Shown piece by piece: positions 7,412 through 15,697 of a stretch of 33,601 nucleotides of DNA (its first letter is position 1; every line of letters begins with the position of its first letter). This stretch comes from Kitasatospora griseola (lineage in GTDB: Bacteria > Actinomycetota > Actinomycetes > Streptomycetales > Streptomycetaceae). The position numbers and the translations under genes were made by a program. The notes beneath the pieces were generated by a model, which saw only the letters and a program-made list of their open reading frames with translations, was not told the origin of the DNA and made no database searches. The DNA is taken from contig NZ_BMRI01000006.1 of the NCBI RefSeq assembly GCF_014648555.1, positions 235,853 to 269,453 of the forward strand. The letters are read 5' to 3'.

Positions 7412-9649
7412 ATGGGCTGGTTCGGGACCGGCGGGGACACCGCGGAACGGGAGCTGCTCTCCTCGCTGGCCACCGTCCTCACCGGAACCGGTCAGGCCTC
7501 CGGCTGCGGGGTGTACCTGACCGGGCGACACGTCCTGACCTGCGCCCACGTGGTCAACGACGCGCTCGGCCGGAGCCAGCTCGACCCGTCCGATCCCGGC
7601 CCGGCCCCGCTGCGGCTCGGGTTCCGCAGCGGCACCGCCACCGCCCGCTGCACCGTGTGGGTCGCACCGCGCGCCCCGGGCGGCGGCCCCGTCACGGCGG
7701 GCACGCCGGAGTGGCACGGCGACCTGGCACTGCTCGAACTCGACGGAGACCCGCCGCCCAGCGTCGTCGAACAGCGCTGGCTCAGCCTGCGCCGCGGCCA
7801 GAACGTCCGCGCCTGGTACAGCGGCCGGGCCCCCGAGAGCTACGTGGACACCAGCGTCACCGCCTGCGGTCCGGCGCTGTTCTACCTCGACCGGGCCCTC
7901 GCCACCGGGCCGGGCATCGTCCCCGGCTACAGCGGCGGCCCGCTCTGGTCGCCCGCGGACGAGGCCGTCGTCGGCCTGGTCGTCGGCAAGCTGACCGGCG
8001 CCGGCTACGACGACCGGGGGCTGGCCATCCCCTGGCAGGTCGCCCGCGAGCAACTCGCCGAGCAACTCGCCGAGCGGCTCGGGGAGTCGGCCGCCCACCT
8101 GCTGCTCCCGCCCGCACCCGCGGCGACCGCGGACGGCCCGGCCACGCCGGCCGGCCAGGAGAGCCACCGCCGGCTCGCCGCGATCATCCGGGCCGAACTG
8201 TCGACCGCCGCGCTCCGCGGCCGGCACGCCCGCGCGATGGCCGACGCCTGCGGACTCACCGTGCTCGGCGCCGAGGACAGCGGACCCGCCCCGGACGAAC
8301 TCGCGACGGTGCTCGCCGACACGCCGCGCGCGCTGGCCGCCCTCTGCGAGTCCCTGCGCCCCGCGCACCCCGGGGCCGCCGACCGCCTCGCCGCGCACGG
8401 CCGGATGCTGGGCATCCCCACGCTGCTGTCGCCGGAGGAGCACGGCTGGCTGGTCCGGCTGCTCGGCGAGCCCGTCCCCGACCTGCCGCTCGGCACCGCG
8501 TTCCGGGCCGCGCTGCCGGACGTCCCGCTGCCCGCCGGCGTCCGGTTGCCCGCCGCGGGCGAACACGCGGCCACCCTCGAACAGGACGCGGTGCCCGGCC
8601 TGATCGCCCATCTGGAGACCCTGCACGGCGGGCCGTCCGCCGCCCCGGGCATCCCCCGGGTGCCACCGCTGCTGCGGCTGGTGGAGTACCGCGCGGCCCA
8701 ACTGCGCGGCGCCCGGCCGGCCGCGGCCGACGAACACCACGACTGGGCCGGCCGGGTCGCCCGTCGGCTCGGCATCCCCGACCCGGCGCTGCTCGAACAC
8801 CGGGCGGACGCCGCCGACTGGGCCGCCCGCGCCACCCGCACCCCCACCCGACCGCGCGTCGCCGTCGGCCTCAGCCGCTACCAGCACGCGGGCGGCAGCG
8901 GACCGGGACGCTACCTGTGCCAGGTGTGGATCGACGAGGACGGCGGCCGGCCCAGACCCGCCGCCGAACAGGCCGCGGAGCCGCTGCCGCCGGACGCCGT
9001 CGCCCGGCACATCCACGCCATCGTGGCCGCCGGCGGCGGCGAGGCCCTCGTCGAGTTCTTCCTCGACCCCCACGACCTCGGCCTGCCGGTCGAGGACTGG
9101 GACGCCGCCGAACCCGACGACCCGTACGGGCTCGGCTTCGGGCCCGAACCGCTCGGCCTCAACCACCAGGTAGTGGTCCGGCTCGGCGGCGAGCTCAGCG
9201 GAGTCCGCCAGGCGGAACGCACCGGGTCGCTGCGCCGGCGCTGGGCGCACCGCGACCGCATCCCCGCCCTGCACCTCGACGAGTCGCACCGCGAGCCCCG
9301 CCAGGTGGTCGCGGCCGTCAAGCACGACCAGCGCACCGCCCGGGTCGTGGTGCGCAGCCCCGACACCGCCGTCCGGCACCGGTACGCCGCGATCTGCCTG
9401 GTCGTCGGCGTCCCCGTGGTGCTGTGGGACCGCGAGACCGCCGGCCCGCTGCCGGTCGACCACTTCGACCCGGTCGGCCCCGACGGAACCCATGGCGGGC
9501 TCGCCGAACGCGTCCGCCGCTACCGGGCACTCGTCCACGGCGACGGCGCCAAGCACCCGGTCCGGCCCGCACTCGCCCAGGAGCACCCCGACCGGCCCGC
9601 GCCGACGGTCCTGGACCTGTTCGACCCGGAGGAGCGACCGGCCCTGTGA
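7412..9649 (+). CDS. Trypsin-like serine protease fused to VMAP (vWA-MoxR-associated protein) regions
   Basis: 745 residues, cytosolic (no signal peptide). Residues about 20-225 are a trypsin-fold protease with a complete triad: His46 in VLTCAHVV, Asp104 in HGDLALLEL and Ser174 in PGYSGGPLW. A helical region at about 250-335 may be an effector-associated adaptor domain. Residues about 335-475, with VPPLLRLVEYRAAQL, resemble the VMAP middle region. From about 483 onward lies the VMAP C-terminal domain: VEFFLDPHDLGLPVEDWD, then RRRWAHRD, ARVVVRS and VGVPVVLWDRE. In ternary VMAP systems this protein links the effector (here a protease) to the MoxR ATPase and vWA proteins encoded next to it. On triggering, the protease presumably becomes active on self or invader proteins. 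The ATG at 7412 lies 5 nt after the Trypco1-type gene. Confidence 0.85.
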   Translation: MGWFGTGGDTAERELLSSLATVLTGTGQASGCGVYLTGRHVLTCAHVVNDALGRSQLDPSDPGPAPLRLGFRSGTATARCTVWVAPRAPGGGPVTAGTPEWHGDLALLELDGDPPPSVVEQRWLSLRRGQNVRAWYSGRAPESYVDTSVTACGPALFYLDRALATGPGIVPGYSGGPLWSPADEAVVGLVVGKLTGAGYDDRGLAIPWQVAREQLAEQLAERLGESAAHLLLPPAPAATADGPATPAGQESHRRLAAIIRAELSTAALRGRHARAMADACGLTVLGAEDSGPAPDELATVLADTPRALAALCESLRPAHPGAADRLAAHGRMLGIPTLLSPEEHGWLVRLLGEPVPDLPLGTAFRAALPDVPLPAGVRLPAAGEHAATLEQDAVPGLIAHLETLHGGPSAAPGIPRVPPLLRLVEYRAAQLRGARPAAADEHHDWAGRVARRLGIPDPALLEHRADAADWAARATRTPTRPRVAVGLSRYQHAGGSGPGRYLCQVWIDEDGGRPRPAAEQAAEPLPPDAVARHIHAIVAAGGGEALVEFFLDPHDLGLPVEDWDAAEPDDPYGLGFGPEPLGLNHQVVVRLGGELSGVRQAERTGSLRRRWAHRDRIPALHLDESHREPRQVVAAVKHDQRTARVVVRSPDTAVRHRYAAICLVVGVPVVLWDRETAGPLPVDHFDPVGPDGTHGGLAERVRRYRALVHGDGAKHPVRPALAQEHPDRPAPTVLDLFDPEERPAL

Positions 9650-9698
9650 TCACCGACCACCCCCCAGCCGACCGTCCACCGACCTCCGGAGCGCCCGA

Positions 9699-10709
9699 AT
9701 GAACCCGGCCACCACCCCGGCGACCGCCCCCGACGGCTGGCAGCTCTTCCACGGCGACGGCCTGCGCCGCGCCGTCACGGCGCTGCCCGCCGCCCCGCCC
9801 TGGCGGCGGTTCGGCACCCGCCCGGACCACGACCCGGACGCGCCGCAGCCGTTCCCGTACCGGCTCGGCCGGGCCGAGGCCGACATCGTCAACGCCGCCC
9901 TGCACCTGCGCCGCCCGCTGCTGGTCACCGGCCGGCCCGGCACCGGCAAGTCCTCGCTCGCCCACGCCGTCGCCCACGAACTCGGCCTCGGCGCCGTCCT
10001 CCACTGGCCCGTCAACTCCCGCTCCACGCTGCAGGACGCGCTCTACCGGTACGACGCGATCGGACGGCTGCGGGAGAGCGCGCTGCGCAGCGGGCCGAGC
10101 GGCGGGGCGGACGACCCCGGCGGCGACCCGGGCGCGTTCATCCACCTCGGCCCGGTCGGCACCGCGCTGGTGCCCGGCGCACTGCCCCGGGTGCTGCTGG
10201 TCGACGAACTGGACAAGGGCGACCTGGACCTGCCCAACGACCTACTGACCGTCTTCGAGGACGGGTTCTTCGACATCCCCGAACTCGCCCGGCTGCGGCG
10301 GGACCCCGACGACGACGCGCCGCGCGAGGTCCTGGTGCACCCCGCCGGCCCGGACGGCGCGCCGGTCGCGGTCCGGGACGGCCGGATCACCTGCACGGAG
10401 TTCCCGGTCGTCGTCATCACCAGCAACGGCGAACGCGAGTTCCCCCCGGCGTTCCTGCGGCGCTGCCTGCGCCTCGACCTGCCCGACCCCGACCGCGACC
10501 GCCTCCTCGACATCGTCACCACCCACCTCGGCAGCGCGGCCCTGCCCGCGGCCGAGGCGCTCCTGGAGGAGTTCCTCGAACGCCGCGCCGAGGGCGAACT
10601 CGCCACCGACCAGCTCCTCAACGCGGTCTTCCTGCGCAGCGGCGGCGTCCCCGCCAATCAGGACCACGTGCTGCGGGCCGTGCTCCGCAGCCTCGGCGGG
10701 ACGAGCTGA
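9699..10709 (+). CDS. MoxR-like AAA+ ATPase of the VMAP ternary system
   Basis: 336 residues from the ATG at 9699. Walker A GRPGTGKSSL lies at about residues 80-89, Walker B RVLLVDELDKGD at about 165-176, and a sensor 1 strand VVVITSNGEREFPPAFLRR contains the probable arginine finger. The insert between the Walker motifs (GGADDPGGDPGAFIHLGPVG) and the later FFDIPELARL are typical of the MoxR branch used in VMAP systems. These ATPases work as chaperone-like motors with vWA partners, and here the vWA protein is encoded three bases downstream. The gap from the protease gene is 49 bp. The frame is open from 9492, but homology begins after 9699. Expected role: ATP-driven remodelling that licenses or resets the system. 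Confidence 0.88.
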   Translation: MNPATTPATAPDGWQLFHGDGLRRAVTALPAAPPWRRFGTRPDHDPDAPQPFPYRLGRAEADIVNAALHLRRPLLVTGRPGTGKSSLAHAVAHELGLGAVLHWPVNSRSTLQDALYRYDAIGRLRESALRSGPSGGADDPGGDPGAFIHLGPVGTALVPGALPRVLLVDELDKGDLDLPNDLLTVFEDGFFDIPELARLRRDPDDDAPREVLVHPAGPDGAPVAVRDGRITCTEFPVVVITSNGEREFPPAFLRRCLRLDLPDPDRDRLLDIVTTHLGSAALPAAEALLEEFLERRAEGELATDQLLNAVFLRSGGVPANQDHVLRAVLRSLGGTS

Positions 10710-10712
10710 CCC

Positions 10713-13700
10713 TTGCATCCGGACACGGCGCCCCGCGTCCTGGCCGCCCTCGCCGAGGCCGGGCTGGACCTCGACCCCCACGCCCTGCTCGACGCGCTCT
10801 GGCTCGCCGACCGGCTCCGGGCCGACCGGGCCCGTGCCGCCGGGGCGGCCGGGGCGGACGGGCCGGATGTCCCGGCCGCGCCGGAGGCCGCGCCCGGGCC
10901 CGTCATGGGCGGCCGACCCGAACCGCCGGCACCGGCACCGGCACCGGACGACTCCGCCGGCGGCGGCGAGTCGTCGCCCGACGAACCGTCGCCGCCGGCT
11001 GCCGAACCGGACGGCCTGCCCCTGCACTCCGCCGCCCGCCCGGCCGCCGACCGGGCCCGCCGCAGCGGCGGCGGCCACAGTCTCCGCGTGCCCGAGCCGA
11101 AGGAGCTGCCGCAGGAACGGCTGCTGGCCCGCAGCCTGCGCCCGCTGCGGCAGCACCGGCCCAGCAGCCACCACCGGTTCATCGACGAGCGGGCGTCCGC
11201 CGAGGCCATCGCCGAGAGCCGGCAGCCGATCGTCGTCCTGCGGCCCGCCCGGGAACGCTGGCTGCGCTGCCTGCTGGTCGTCGACGACGGCGTCTCGATG
11301 CTGCTGTGGCGGCGGCTGGTCGCCGAACTGTCCGACCTCCTCCAGCACACCGGCGCCTTCCGCCAGATCCAGCACCTGGGCCTGCGCTCGCGCGGGCCGG
11401 ACCCGATCGCCCTGCGCCCCCGGCCGTTCACCGACGCGCCCGCCACCATCCCCACCAGGGCGGTCGTCGACCCGACCGGGCAGACCCTGGTCATCGTCGT
11501 CAGCGACGGCGCCGGCCTGGCCTGGCGGGACGGCCGGATGCGCCGGGTTCTCGGCGACTGGGCCCGGATCGGGCCGCTCGCCGTCGTCCACACGCTGCCC
11601 CGACGGCTGTGGGCCGGCACCGGCCTGGCGGCCCGCCACCTGAGCGTCCGGGCGGAGCGGCGCGGGGCCGCCAACCACACCTGGACCGTGCGCGACCCGC
11701 TGATGCCCTGGTTCTCCGGCCGGCCGGCCGACGGCCCCGTGCCCGTTCTGGAGTTGACCCCGGCCGCGCTCGCGGACTGGGCGCGCCTGCTGTCCGCCGG
11801 CGGCGCCGAGGTGGAGCTGCCGCTGTGGCAGCCGTCCGCCCTCGCCCGTCCCGCCGACGCGCCGTCGGCGACCCGCGTCCAGGCCCGCCCCGGCGGCGCA
11901 CCGGCACCGGCCCGCGCGCTGGAGCGCTTCGTCGCGGGAGTCTCGCCGACGGCGCACCGCCTCGCCGCGCACCTCGCGGCGCTCGCACCCGTCAGCGTGC
12001 CGGTGATGCGGCTGGCCCAGTCCGCGCTCGACCCGACGGGCCGGGCCGGATCGGTGCCGCTGGCCGAGGTCTTCCTCGGCGGTCTGCTCCGCCCGGTCCC
12101 GCCCCCGCCCGGGCAGGCCGCCGAACTCCCGCCCAACCAGCGGCTGTTCGACTTCCCCGCCGCGGTGAAGGACGAACTCTTCGCCGCCTTCCCCACCGGC
12201 AGCCTGGTCGCCGTGACCCGCGCCGTGTCCGCCCGGATCACCTCACTGGCCGGCACCTCGCCGGACTTCCCCGCCTGGCTCGCCGACCCCCGGCTGCGCG
12301 GCGGCCCCGTCCCCGAGGGCACCGCGTTCGCCACCATCGGGCCGGCGCTGCTGCGGCACCTCGGAGTGAGCCTGGAGAGCGACGCGGAACCGGCCGCGAC
12401 GGCTGCCGAGCCCGTCGAGCCTGTGGTCTCCGAGCCCGCCGAGCCCGCCGAGCTTGCGGCTTCCGAGCCCGCCGACCCTCCGGTGACCGAGCCCGAGGCT
12501 TCCGCGTCCGCGACGGCCGCGGACGTCCTCCCGGACCTCGGCGTCGCCATGGTGGCGGCCAACGGAATGACCTACAGCGTCGTCCACGACCGACGGGGCG
12601 TCAGGCTCTGGCCGCCGGACGCCTACAGTCCGTGGTCCGGCCGGCGGACGGGCTTCCCGCAGGGTGTGAGCCACGTCGAGGCCGCGGTGGTAAAGGGCCA
12701 CCCCCACGCGCTCGTGTGCACCGATTCGGGCTCCGTGGAGGTCTGGAGCATGGTGCGGTGGCAGCGCGAGTACGCGCTGACCGGCCACGAGGCGCCGGTC
12801 ACCTTCGTCACCACCGCGGTCCTCGATCGCCGCCAGCACGCGATCACCGCGTCCGCCGACGGCACCGCCCGGATCTGGGACCTCGTCGACAGCTCCTGCC
12901 GGAACGTGCTGACCGGCCACCGCGGCCCCGTCACCTTCGCCACCACCACCGTCTTCGAGCGGCGCCCGCACGCGATCACCACCTCGGCGGACGGCACCGC
13001 GCGGGTCTGGGACCTCACCGGCGGAACCTGCCGGAACGTGCTGACCGGCCACCGCGGCCCCGTCACCCACGCGGCCGTGACCACCGTGTACGACCGGACC
13101 TACGTGTTCACCGCGTCCGCCGACGGCACCTGTCGGGGCTGGGACCTGCTCGACGGGCAGTCCAAGATCGTGATGTCGGGTCACACCAAGCCGGTCAACC
13201 GGATCGCCCTGAACATCGTCCAGGGCCAGCCGCAGGCCGTCACCATCAGCGACGACAGCACCGTCCGGGTCTGGAGCGCCAACAACGGCAGGTGCCGCAG
13301 GGTCCTGACCGGACACACCGGCCCGGTCACCCAGCTCGTCGTGGGAGCGGGCGGCGCGACCGCGATCACCGTCTCCGACGACCGCACGGTGCGCCGCTGG
13401 GAACTGTCCTCCGGGTTCCTGTACGGCAGCACGGCCGTCCCCGACGGGCACATCGCCCGCGCCGTCACCCACAGCGGGGCGCCGCACGTCCTGGTCGCCG
13501 ATGCGGACCGCCGCCCCCGGCTGTGGAACCCGGACTCGATCCGCACCAGGCCGAACCCCGCCACGACGGCCGCCGCCGCCCCGCCGACACCGGCGCCGTC
13601 CGAGGGCGGCGCCCGGCCCCGTCCGCTGACCGCCTTCGCCGTCGGGGGCGTCGACTACCGGATCCTGAACGACCTCGACGGCCTGTGGATCGCGCAGGCG

Positions 13701-14810
13701 ATCGGCAGCGACACGCCCGTCCTGATCAGGACCCGCCCGGCGGCCGACGACCGGAACGCCGTCCTGGCCGAACAGCCCCTGCGGCCCGTCCCGCCCCACC
13801 CGCACCTGCTGCCGCTGCTCGCCATGGGCATCGACGCGGACCAGGCCTACACGGTGTCGGCCTGGGGAACCGGCCGGGCGCTGTCCCGGACGATCGCCTC
13901 GGGGGCCGTCGCGACCGTGCCGATCGGTCGCCGCCTGCGCTGGCTGGCCCAGATCGCCACCGCGCTGGCCGCCGTGCACCGGGCCGGGGAGGTGCACGGA
14001 AGCCTGTCCCCGCAGGAAGTCCTGATCGACGACCGGGGGAACGCCAGGATCACCGCCCCCAGCCCCATGGACCGGACCGGCGAACCCCTGTGGCACGCGG
14101 CGCCGTACGCCGCGCCCGAGCGACAGGACGGTCAGGACGGCCGGCCCGCCGGAGACCTCTACTCCCTCGGCCGGGTCGCACTCGCACTGGTCTCCGGCGC
14201 ACTCCTGACGCCGGCGGCCGCAGCGCCGTCCGACCCGGACCCGCGTGCCGCCGTCCTCGCCGACCTCCGGTCCACAGTCTCCGAACCGGTCCGGGAGCTG
14301 ATCGCCGACCTCACCGACCCGGACCCGGCCCGCCGGCCGGGCAGCGCGGAGGACGTCGCCGAGAGCTTCCAGCAACTGTCCCGCCTGCCCGTCCTGCCGG
14401 TGCGCTCGGCCCTCCCCGGCGTCCACCTCAGCCGCACCCGGGCCGACGCTGCCTGGGCGTCGTGGATCCAGGGCCAACTGTCCGAGCACTACGCGGTGGA
14501 GACGGTCCTGCTGGACTCCGAAACCGGCCCGCGACTCCCCGTGGGTCCCGTCCGCAACGCCGAGCGCACCGTCCTGCTGCTCTCCCGCGCGGCCGTCGCC
14601 CGGACCGCCGGCCACCCGGGGTGGTGGGAGCAGGTCGCGGCAGCAGCCGCCCGGGGAAACCTCCTGGTGGTCCGCGTCGACGACGTCGGGACACCCGCCG
14701 CACTGGACGCCACCCCCGTCCTGGACCTGCTCGGCGCGGCCGAACGGGACACCCGGACGCTCCTCCTCGACGCCGTGGCGACGCTGACCGGCGGGACTTC
14801 CCCGCCGTAG
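10713..14810 (+). CDS. vWA (SAV_2336-type)-WD40-pseudokinase-TIR-like protein
   Basis: 1365 residues, TTG start 3 nt after the ATPase stop. The start is supported by the N-terminal helix reading LAALAEAGLDLDPHALLDAL, as in SAV_2336-type proteins. After a Pro-rich linker (about 45-125), residues about 180-330 form a vWA-like domain (CLLVVDDGVSMLLW, LVIVVSDGAGLAW) with a modified MIDAS (DDGVS for DxSxS). A helical region and an acidic EPAEPAE linker lead to a WD40 propeller (about 606-950). Residues about 970-1222 resemble a protein kinase but have HGSLSPQE for HRDLKPEN, no DFG and Arg in place of the beta-3 Lys, hence a pseudokinase. Residues about 1234-1365 are TIR-like (HLSRTRADAAWASWIQGQL, TVLLLSRAAVAR, GWWEQV). 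It is the vWA arm of the ternary system fused to sensor and putative effector modules. Confidence 0.8.
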   Translation: MHPDTAPRVLAALAEAGLDLDPHALLDALWLADRLRADRARAAGAAGADGPDVPAAPEAAPGPVMGGRPEPPAPAPAPDDSAGGGESSPDEPSPPAAEPDGLPLHSAARPAADRARRSGGGHSLRVPEPKELPQERLLARSLRPLRQHRPSSHHRFIDERASAEAIAESRQPIVVLRPARERWLRCLLVVDDGVSMLLWRRLVAELSDLLQHTGAFRQIQHLGLRSRGPDPIALRPRPFTDAPATIPTRAVVDPTGQTLVIVVSDGAGLAWRDGRMRRVLGDWARIGPLAVVHTLPRRLWAGTGLAARHLSVRAERRGAANHTWTVRDPLMPWFSGRPADGPVPVLELTPAALADWARLLSAGGAEVELPLWQPSALARPADAPSATRVQARPGGAPAPARALERFVAGVSPTAHRLAAHLAALAPVSVPVMRLAQSALDPTGRAGSVPLAEVFLGGLLRPVPPPPGQAAELPPNQRLFDFPAAVKDELFAAFPTGSLVAVTRAVSARITSLAGTSPDFPAWLADPRLRGGPVPEGTAFATIGPALLRHLGVSLESDAEPAATAAEPVEPVVSEPAEPAELAASEPADPPVTEPEASASATAADVLPDLGVAMVAANGMTYSVVHDRRGVRLWPPDAYSPWSGRRTGFPQGVSHVEAAVVKGHPHALVCTDSGSVEVWSMVRWQREYALTGHEAPVTFVTTAVLDRRQHAITASADGTARIWDLVDSSCRNVLTGHRGPVTFATTTVFERRPHAITTSADGTARVWDLTGGTCRNVLTGHRGPVTHAAVTTVYDRTYVFTASADGTCRGWDLLDGQSKIVMSGHTKPVNRIALNIVQGQPQAVTISDDSTVRVWSANNGRCRRVLTGHTGPVTQLVVGAGGATAITVSDDRTVRRWELSSGFLYGSTAVPDGHIARAVTHSGAPHVLVADADRRPRLWNPDSIRTRPNPATTAAAAPPTPAPSEGGARPRPLTAFAVGGVDYRILNDLDGLWIAQAIGSDTPVLIRTRPAADDRNAVLAEQPLRPVPPHPHLLPLLAMGIDADQAYTVSAWGTGRALSRTIASGAVATVPIGRRLRWLAQIATALAAVHRAGEVHGSLSPQEVLIDDRGNARITAPSPMDRTGEPLWHAAPYAAPERQDGQDGRPAGDLYSLGRVALALVSGALLTPAAAAPSDPDPRAAVLADLRSTVSEPVRELIADLTDPDPARRPGSAEDVAESFQQLSRLPVLPVRSALPGVHLSRTRADAAWASWIQGQLSEHYAVETVLLDSETGPRLPVGPVRNAERTVLLLSRAAVARTAGHPGWWEQVAAAAARGNLLVVRVDDVGTPAALDATPVLDLLGAAERDTRTLLLDAVATLTGGTSPP
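12406..12510 (+). repeat. Acidic EP(A/V)-rich repeat linker
   Basis: Imperfect repeats of GAGCCCGCC encode alternating Glu-Pro-Ala units (EPAEPAE and variants) between the vWA/helical part and the WD40 propeller of the 10713-14810 gene. It is a flexible spacer, not a separate element. Confidence 0.7.
12780..13439 (+). repeat. Five tandem 132-nt WD40 blade units
   Basis: Units beginning TGH/SGH start at 12780, 12912, 13044, 13176 and 13308, exactly 132 nt (44 codons) apart, each ending in an xWDL/xWSA/xWEL motif (RIWDL, RVWDL, RGWDL, RVWSA, RRWEL). A 41-nt block is identical at 12895-12935 and 13027-13067. Two weaker blades precede the array (ending VRLWPP and VEVWSM) and one follows (ending PRLWNP), giving a seven- or eight-bladed propeller. 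Confidence 0.85.
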
Positions 14811-14844
14811 CCCAGGCGGCGCCGAGACCGTCTGCGGCCGGGTA

Positions 14845-14891
14845 CCCGGTCCGGCGGCTCCGGGGTGTCAGGTCGGAGCCGCCGGACCGGG
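14845..14891. terminator. Strong bidirectional hairpin between the conflict and Tc operons
   Basis: An 18-nt arm (14845-14862) pairs perfectly with 14874-14891 around an 11-nt loop, in the 94-bp gap between two convergent operons. It is the strongest hairpin noticed in the window and should end transcription from both sides. Confidence 0.8.
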
Positions 14892-14904
14892 GCCGGGCGA
14901 CGGG

Positions 14905-15684
14905 TCAGCTGACGGGGGCGGTCCAGGCGGCGTCCCAGGTGCGGGGGCCGACGACGCCGTCCGCGCCGAGGCCCTTCTCCGACTGGAAGGCGCGGGCCAC
15001 CTCGGCGGAGGCGGGGCCGTACCAGCCGTCGGCGTCGATCCGCCAGCCGCGGTCGCGCATCCGCTGCTGCCACTGCCGCACGTCGTCGCCGTGCAGCATC
15101 GGGGTCTGCGCCCGCAGGTACCGGCCGGGCCAGGCCGGGTGTGCGGCCGGCTGCTGCGGGGGCGGCGGTTCCGGGCGATCCCCGGCGTCGTCCAGCAGCT
15201 CCCGGGCCCGGGCGATGATCGCACCGCGCTGAGCCCTGCGGAGTTCGCCGGGGCAGCCGGTGTGGCCGCCCCAGGCGGCGCCGCCGGCGCCGTGGTAGGT
15301 CAGGCCGTGCTCGGTGGTGGAGTCGACCACCGCGAGCGGCCAGCCGAACACGCGGTGGCCCCAGGCGTAGATCCTGGCCACACCGTCGACCTGTTCACCC
15401 GTCAGGGGCTGCCCGGGGTAGCCCTCGGTCTCGACCGAGGCGTAGTACGCGTTTCCCGCGGCCTGCGCCCAGGCCAGGTCGGCGCCGGTCTCCACGTACT
15501 GCTCGATCCGGCCGTCCCTGGCGACCCAGAAGTCGGAGGAGGCCTGCGACTCGGGGTTGTCGAACCAGCCGAACGGACTGTTGTCGCCCTCCTGGACGTG
15601 CAGCACCAGTCCGCGGTGCTCGCGCGTCCCACCGGGGCGGCGGTTGCGTACCGGGCGCCATCGCGCGCCGGGCATTCTGGACAT
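14905..15684 (-). CDS. Endolysin-like N-acetylmuramoyl-L-alanine amidase with peptidoglycan-binding domain
   Basis: 259 residues without signal peptide or membrane segment. The amidase_2/PGRP-type domain (about 20-165) shows GLVLHVQEGDNSPFGWF with probable zinc ligand His29. It also shows SSDFWVARDGRIEQYV and WGGHTGCPGELRRAQR with ligands His141 and Cys144. A Pro-rich linker (about 170-183) leads to a PG_binding_1 domain (about 195-252: VRQWQQRMRDRGWRIDADGW, AFQSEKGLGADGVVGPRTW). The layout is that of actinophage endolysins that cut the amide between N-acetylmuramic acid and L-alanine. The start at 15684 is 13 nt after the TcB-TcC stop, and the GGAGG at 15691-15695 lies within that gap. It is therefore the third gene of the Tc operon. 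Release of the toxin by wall opening is inferred. Confidence 0.85.
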   Translation of the reverse strand: MSRMPGARWRPVRNRRPGGTREHRGLVLHVQEGDNSPFGWFDNPESQASSDFWVARDGRIEQYVETGADLAWAQAAGNAYYASVETEGYPGQPLTGEQVDGVARIYAWGHRVFGWPLAVVDSTTEHGLTYHGAGGAAWGGHTGCPGELRRAQRGAIIARARELLDDAGDRPEPPPPQQPAAHPAWPGRYLRAQTPMLHGDDVRQWQQRMRDRGWRIDADGWYGPASAEVARAFQSEKGLGADGVVGPRTWDAAWTAPVS

Positions 15685-15690
15685 GGCGGG

Positions 15691-15695
15691 CCTCC
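15691..15695 (-). promoter_or_regulatory. Ribosome binding site of the amidase gene
   Basis: GGAGG on the minus strand, two bases after the TcB-TcC stop codon and six bases before the amidase ATG. It fixes the start at 15684 and shows tight coupling of the two genes. Confidence 0.75.
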
Positions 15696-15697
15696 GA

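Noticed and set aside
12780..13439. Regularly spaced repeats considered as CRISPR or minisatellite
   Set aside because: The 132-nt period is in frame and encodes WD40 blades; no short identical repeats with unique spacers.
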